This document shows positions 5,562-8,642 of a DNA stretch of 8,642 nucleotides, one piece after another (within the stretch, counting starts at the first letter, position 1; each line of letters begins with the position of its first letter). The notes below the pieces were generated by a model. It made no database searches. It was not told where the DNA came from and was given only the letters and a program-made list of their open reading frames with translations. Position numbers and translations under genes: made by a program. This DNA comes from Candidatus Bathyarchaeota archaeon (lineage in GTDB: Archaea; Thermoproteota; Bathyarchaeia; 40CM-2-53-6; RBG-13-38-9). The stretch covers positions 1 to 8,642 of the forward strand of contig JAOZGV010000178.1 of NCBI GenBank assembly GCA_026015225.1. The letters are read 5' to 3'.

Positions 5562-6005
5562 ATGGATAAAGAAAGAAAAATAGATTTGGAAGCTGAACTA
5601 AAAGGTACTAGCTTTAAAGTATATGTTTTCTTTTTAAAAAAAAATCGTTCCCTTGGCGTCCGCGAAGTTCAGAGAGGAATGAATTTATCGAGTCCAAGTG
5701 TTGCTTTGCACCATCTTGAAAAATTAAGACGCCTTGGGCTACTTAATAAAGATAGATTTGGAAGATATTCAATAAAAGAGCAGGTTAAGGTAGGAGTATT
5801 GAATTCCTTTTTAAGATTTGGAAGAATAATTCTTCCGAGATACTTATTTTATGCCGTATTCTTTTCTTCGGTTTTTATTCTTTACGGCATCCAATCACTT
5901 GCTATAGGATCAACCCCAGATTTCGTTGCTATTGTTCTAGCCATAAGCGCCAGCATTATTTCATGGTATGAGGCATTAAAAATTTGGAGAGAGAGAATAT
6001 TTTAA
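5562..6005 (+). CDS. Membrane-anchored winged-helix transcriptional regulator
   Basis: A 147-residue protein. Residues about 15-70 read as a winged helix-turn-helix: a helix around SFKVYVFFLKK, then LGVREVQRGMNLSSPSVALHHLEKL as the turn and recognition helix, and GLLNKDRFGRYSI as the wing. Residues 94-115 and 119-138 form two hydrophobic segments joined by a very short loop (GIQSLAIGSTPD), so the DNA-binding domain is probably cytoplasmic and tied to the membrane by a hairpin. It ends in basic IWRERIF. Such one-component membrane regulators are common in archaea, but the signal is unknown. ATG 5562 follows GAGAGAG at about ten bases. The two downstream genes on the same strand also encode membrane proteins. 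Confidence 0.8.
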   Translation: MDKERKIDLEAELKGTSFKVYVFFLKKNRSLGVREVQRGMNLSSPSVALHHLEKLRRLGLLNKDRFGRYSIKEQVKVGVLNSFLRFGRIILPRYLFYAVFFSSVFILYGIQSLAIGSTPDFVAIVLAISASIISWYEALKIWRERIF

Positions 6006-6045
6006 AATTTAACTGCTCGATTTAGAGGCTGTTTCATTCATTAGA

Positions 6046-6054
6046 ATTATATAT
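6046..6054 (+). promoter_or_regulatory. Candidate TATA box for the small membrane protein gene
   Basis: TATATATAA-type sequence is centred near 6050, predicting a start near 6076 and a 15-base leader before ATG 6091. This suggests the small gene can be transcribed separately from the regulator that ends at 6005. Confidence 0.4.
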
Positions 6055-6090
6055 AATCCTTTTAAAAATATGATTTGGGGTTATTGATTG

Positions 6091-6354
6091 ATGAAAAGAG
6101 CTGTTATATATAGCTTTGTCGCATTTCTTTTAGCACTATCGTTAGTGTCTTTTAATTCTCTATTTTTAGAAGCCCCCTTAAAACAAAGAGGGGATGCCCC
6201 CTCTCTGGCAAAGATTGAAACTGTGAAAGATACTGACGTTGCTCCTTATGTATCTGATCTTAATTTTTTGAATCCAAGCTATATTTTTTTTATTTCTTTC
6301 CTCCTAGCAATGTCAGTTTATGTAAGTATTAAGAAATTTAGGAATTATTCTTGA
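6091..6354 (+). CDS. Small hypothetical protein with two membrane segments
   Basis: An 87-residue protein I do not recognise. Residues 4-24 form a hydrophobic N-terminal segment after MKR (signal anchor or signal peptide). Residues about 25-61 are polar (KQRGDAPSLAKIETVKDTD), and residues 63-80 form a second membrane segment followed by the basic tail KKFRNYS. The charge pattern predicts both ends inside and the central loop outside. The ATG at 6091 is preferred over the TTG one codon earlier; GGGG lies about 11 bases upstream. It sits between a membrane-tied regulator and a membrane-anchored protease with an extracytoplasmic domain, so it could be a partner or substrate of either. That is inference only. 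Confidence 0.6.
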   Translation: MKRAVIYSFVAFLLALSLVSFNSLFLEAPLKQRGDAPSLAKIETVKDTDVAPYVSDLNFLNPSYIFFISFLLAMSVYVSIKKFRNYS

Positions 6355-6482
6355 CTATTCTAGAATTGAATTAAAAAATTTTTTAGACGTTATTAATAGC
6401 TTTGCGCATAATCTTATATTATACAGAATAATTTAACTGCTCCTAGTATATTACTTGGAAAAATTTTTAAAGATGAAAACTG

Positions 6483-7403
6483 TTGAGTAAAAAAAATGAG
6501 AGTAAGTTAAAAATAAAATATTTGTTAATAATTAGTCTCGTTTTTAATTTAGCACTTAGTACAGGTTTAGCAATACAATCATACAATAATTCTTCACTTA
6601 GATATGAAGTTAATTCTATTGTTGAGAATAATGAAAAGCTTGATCGAACCATAAATATATTAAATCAAAGATCTGAACTACTAGAAAATCAATTAGAATA
6701 CTATAAACAACAAGCGGAATTTTATTCGAAGTTATTAAAAAGTAATGATGCATCTGAAGGATTTATTGGTCAATCAAATATCGATATCGTAGCTGTTAAG
6801 CAAGTTTCTGGAGGTTACTTTGAAACTCAATACGAGGGTGTTGTGATGAGTTTAAATGTTGAGCTGGAGGTTGGAGAAGGACGCCTATTGATAAATACTC
6901 AACCCCAAATAGGAATAGATTTGCAAACAAGTGCAAAAACAGCTTTAATTGCAACAGAGAATTTTACTGGGATCTCATTAAAAAAAACCGATGTCATTCT
7001 TACAGTCAAAGCTGAAGAGGAAGTCCAAATTGTCGATGGTCCAAGTGCTGGAGCAGCCATCACAATAGCTTTAATTGCTGCGACATTCCATCAACCAATT
7101 AATCCAACTGTCTATATTACAGGCACAATAGGTCCAAATGGCATTATAGGTCAAGTAGGAGGTATCTTAGAGAAGAGTTTAGCAGCCTCACAAAATGGGG
7201 TAGAAATTTTTCTTGTTCCAGAAGCCCAAAGTTCGGTCACTATTTATGAATTTGAAGAACAAACACCGTTACCAGGCTTTAAAGTAATCACTTCAAAACC
7301 CAAACAAGTAATTTTGGAAAATTATTTGAAAGATGCCGGCTATGATATAGAAATAATTGAAATCGATAATATTTCAAATGCATACAAATTCTTTACAGAA
7401 TAG
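6483..7403 (+). CDS. Membrane-anchored Lon-type (S16) serine protease without an AAA+ domain
   Basis: A 306-residue protein. A basic N-terminus (KKNESKLKIK) is followed by one membrane helix (about 12-31), a predicted coiled coil (about 40-86, rich in E, K, Q, L), and a Lon proteolytic domain (about 98-250). The catalytic serine is S188 in DGPSAGAAI and the catalytic lysine is K231 in GGILEKSLAA, with the usual GTIGPNGIIGQVGG between them. The positive-inside rule puts the protease outside the cytoplasmic membrane. The layout recalls the bacterial YlbL group (membrane helix, PDZ, Lon domain), with a coiled coil in place of PDZ. The start is TTG 6483: an in-frame TGA at 6474 excludes a longer start, and GATGA lies just upstream. 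Targets are unknown; the neighbouring membrane proteins are candidates. Confidence 0.88.
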   Translation: MSKKNESKLKIKYLLIISLVFNLALSTGLAIQSYNNSSLRYEVNSIVENNEKLDRTINILNQRSELLENQLEYYKQQAEFYSKLLKSNDASEGFIGQSNIDIVAVKQVSGGYFETQYEGVVMSLNVELEVGEGRLLINTQPQIGIDLQTSAKTALIATENFTGISLKKTDVILTVKAEEEVQIVDGPSAGAAITIALIAATFHQPINPTVYITGTIGPNGIIGQVGGILEKSLAASQNGVEIFLVPEAQSSVTIYEFEEQTPLPGFKVITSKPKQVILENYLKDAGYDIEIIEIDNISNAYKFFTE

Positions 7404-7679
7404 CGCAGGACATAATTTCTCAAATTTCAATAGTGACCTTATTGTCGGATTCTATCTGAGTTTCTTATTTAATATACACATCATCTTAAGTATTGTATCT
7501 GTACTTTTTAGCCTAATTATTTCGATCGGAGTTATGGGATATCCCCTAATTACAATCGTATCAAGATAAGGTATCATAAAATTATTTGACCCGAAAAGGG
7601 ATAAAACATTATATAAAAAAGACTTAGAATAGAAGAGTCGTTGTACTCAATTTTTAGATTCCTACGAACTTAACAATGG

Positions 7680-8075
7680 TTATAAATATTTGTTAAGTTT
7701 GGATTCCAGTACTGTTTTTGGAACGGCGCCCACTATATTATCAGCAATTTTTCCATCTTTAAAAATCGAAACCGTTGGTATGCTCATTATCCCAAATCTT
7801 GAAGCTGTTTGAGGGCATTCATCCACATTAATTTTCAGAACTAAGATTTTTCCAGCGTAATCCTTAGCTAAAGCATCAATGACTGGTGCTATCATTTTAC
7901 ATGGGCCACACCACTCAGCCCAGAAATCAACTAAAACTAATGGATTAGAATTAATCATCTCATCAAAATTATCATCTGAACCTTTAACCGGGGCATTGAA
8001 ATTTTTCTCCTTTCTTTCTTTCTGTCCAGACAATTCCTTTAACTTCTTTTGTCTAATTTTTTCTAATTCGTCCAA
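7680..8075 (-). CDS. Thioredoxin with a charged N-terminal extension
   Basis: Starting from the TTG at 8075, the protein has 131 residues: about 30 charged residues, then a thioredoxin domain with VDFWAEWCGPCK (active-site cysteines C56 and C59, buried Asp D50), SIPTV with the cis-proline P100, and a C-terminal helix. It reduces protein disulfides in the cytoplasm, normally with a thioredoxin reductase not seen here. The start is decided by the ribosome binding site. A perfect AGGTGA (8081-8086) overlaps the GTG at 8084, so GTG is unlikely to start translation, while TTG 8075 lies five bases after it and gives MDELEKIRQKKLKEL. That opening resembles the N-terminus of archaeal PDCD5/TFAR19 proteins. 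An extra cysteine (C87) lies between the active site and the cis-proline. Confidence 0.93.
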   Translation of the reverse strand: MDELEKIRQKKLKELSGQKERKEKNFNAPVKGSDDNFDEMINSNPLVLVDFWAEWCGPCKMIAPVIDALAKDYAGKILVLKINVDECPQTASRFGIMSIPTVSIFKDGKIADNIVGAVPKTVLESKLNKYL

Positions 8076-8080
8076 AGAGT

Positions 8081-8086
8081 TCACCT
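8081..8086 (-). promoter_or_regulatory. Shine-Dalgarno of the thioredoxin gene (AGGTGA)
   Basis: AGGTGA on the minus strand is complementary to the archaeal 16S rRNA 3' end. It contains the GTG that would give the longest frame and so points to the TTG at 8075 as the true start. Confidence 0.75.
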
Positions 8087-8093
8087 TTCAATA

Positions 8094-8120
8094 ATGAGAT
8101 ATAGGAAGTCTCATAAATAT
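8094..8120 (-). promoter_or_regulatory. Thioredoxin promoter with an overlapping inverted repeat
   Basis: On the minus strand, AAATATTTATGA (about 8112-8123) is a TATA-like box predicting a start near 8091. A perfect inverted repeat, ATGAGA (8094-8099) and TCTCAT (8109-8114) with nine bases between, covers the box edge and the predicted start. That is where a repressor would act. Confidence 0.4.
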
Positions 8121-8393
8121 TTTCTCGATCATCTTTTTTTCTTTGTGTTCTTATATGTGATTTAGTACCAAAAAATATAAGCTCGATTCTTCTAAAATCA
8201 AACAAAATAAATTAATTGGATAACAATTTCAATTTTTCTGCAAGAAGAATTTACTTTGAAGGCCTAGATAGTGTATATATTCTATTAAAGCAACTTAAAA
8301 ACTTCAATTCAATATTTTATAGTAAAAAGTAATGATTTTCTACTTTGGATAAAAGATAGCGCGCGCAGGTCGTATAGTTGGATCATTTAAGAA
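8098..8393. other. A+T-rich intergenic region
   Basis: Apart from the thioredoxin promoter at its left end, this stretch has no convincing gene. It is A+T-rich with frequent stops in most frames. A 38-codon TTG-started frame (8216-8332) is present but unsupported. A short GC-alternating tract (8359-8366) lies near the right end. Confidence 0.6.
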
Positions 8394-8543
8394 GTGGATT
8401 TACTTCAGAGGAGGAGTAAAAAAAAGGATATAAAAAAATGCAAAGATTGCGAAGATTTCATAGAATGCAAGGATTTCTATTGTAGACTAATATCTTATAT
8501 TACCAACGGTGACTTCTTTGGTCCCCATCCAAAATGTAGTTAA
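8394..8543 (+). CDS. Small cysteine-rich protein (49 residues), possibly frameshifted at its 5' end
   Basis: From GTG 8394 the frame encodes a lysine-rich start and then CKDCEDFIECKDFYC and GPHPKC: cysteines at 16, 19, 25, 30 and 48 (C-x2-C-x5-C-x4-C-x17-C), with H45. This spacing looks like a small zinc or iron-sulfur binding module and is unlikely in random A+T-rich sequence, although I cannot name a family. The start is weak: no Shine-Dalgarno precedes GTG 8394, while a strong GAGGAGGAG (8408-8416) lies inside the frame with no in-frame ATG, GTG or TTG after it. A frame from TTG 8378 (with AGGT upstream) ends at 8419 as ...TSEEE-stop, and loss of the T at 8417 would join it to the cysteine-rich frame. 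An error in the eight-A run or a degenerating gene is possible. Confidence 0.5.
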   Translation: MDLLQRRSKKKDIKKCKDCEDFIECKDFYCRLISYITNGDFFGPHPKCS

Positions 8544-8642
8544 ATCCATTTTGGCCTTAATAGTCGAGTAATAATTGGAGAAAATAATTTCATGGCCAAG
8601 CCACGTTTTGCATAGAATAGCAAGGCAAAAGGAATTAATAGC
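8544..8642. other. Right-end sequence with no recognised feature
   Basis: No open frame longer than a few codons and no RNA fold was recognised in the last 99 bases. A gene may begin beyond the window edge. Confidence 0.4.

Noticed and set aside
7879..8094. Plus-strand frame opposite the thioredoxin gene
   Set aside because: It is a shadow of the WCGPC-containing gene on the other strand.
8216..8332. TTG-started 38-codon frame with a protein-like middle (RIYFEGLDSVYILL)
   Set aside because: It is short, has no ribosome binding site, is low in complexity at both ends, and resembles no family I know.
1..8642. CRISPR array, insertion sequence, prophage or toxin-antitoxin pair
   Set aside because: No regularly spaced repeats, no transposase or integrase motifs, no terminal inverted repeats with target duplications, and no recognisable toxin-antitoxin genes were seen on either strand. 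The MazG-type protein is a housekeeping-type pyrophosphohydrolase, not part of a MazEF pair.

Overview
This window looks like archaeal DNA, A+T-rich throughout. The evidence is a tRNA gene with bulge-helix-bulge introns and an encoded CCA end, GGTGA-type ribosome binding sites, TATA-like boxes about 26 bases before likely transcription starts, and archaeal-type proteins (Trm112-like zinc protein, UDP-ManNAc dehydrogenase-type C-terminus, membrane-anchored Lon-type S16 protease without an ATPase, thioredoxin with a PDCD5-like N-terminus). Non-canonical tRNA introns point towards the Thermoproteota/Bathyarchaeia side of the Archaea, but the lineage cannot be fixed from this window.

Layout. Positions 1-1404 (+) hold the end of a nucleotide-sugar dehydrogenase and a complete Gfo/Idh/MocA sugar-nucleotide oxidoreductase, probably part of a surface-glycan operon. 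A Trm112-like gene follows at 1529-1804 (+). Positions 1882-2035 hold a tRNA-Gln(UUG) gene that I can fold into a canonical 76-nt tRNA only by removing four short introns (28, 23, 15 and 12 nt). Three of the four have well-formed bulge-helix-bulge sites. From 2078 to 5366 five genes lie on the minus strand with gaps of 50 to 160 bases: a MazG-type pyrophosphohydrolase, endonuclease III, a polytopic membrane protein resembling the DUF4184 family, an AEC-family transporter, and a bacterioferritin-like ferritin.

From 5562 to 7403 (+) three membrane-associated proteins run in series: a winged-helix regulator with two C-terminal membrane segments, a small protein with two membrane segments, and an N-terminally anchored S16 protease with a coiled coil. 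They may form a membrane signalling and proteolysis unit. A thioredoxin follows on the minus strand (7680-8075). The right end (8098-8642) is mostly non-coding but holds a short cysteine-rich reading frame at 8394-8543.

Functional themes are tRNA modification, DNA base repair and nucleotide-pool cleaning, iron and redox homeostasis (ferritin, thioredoxin), and envelope glycan synthesis. The strongest unusual object is the four-intron tRNA-Gln gene, in which introns (78 nt) outweigh mature tRNA (76 nt).
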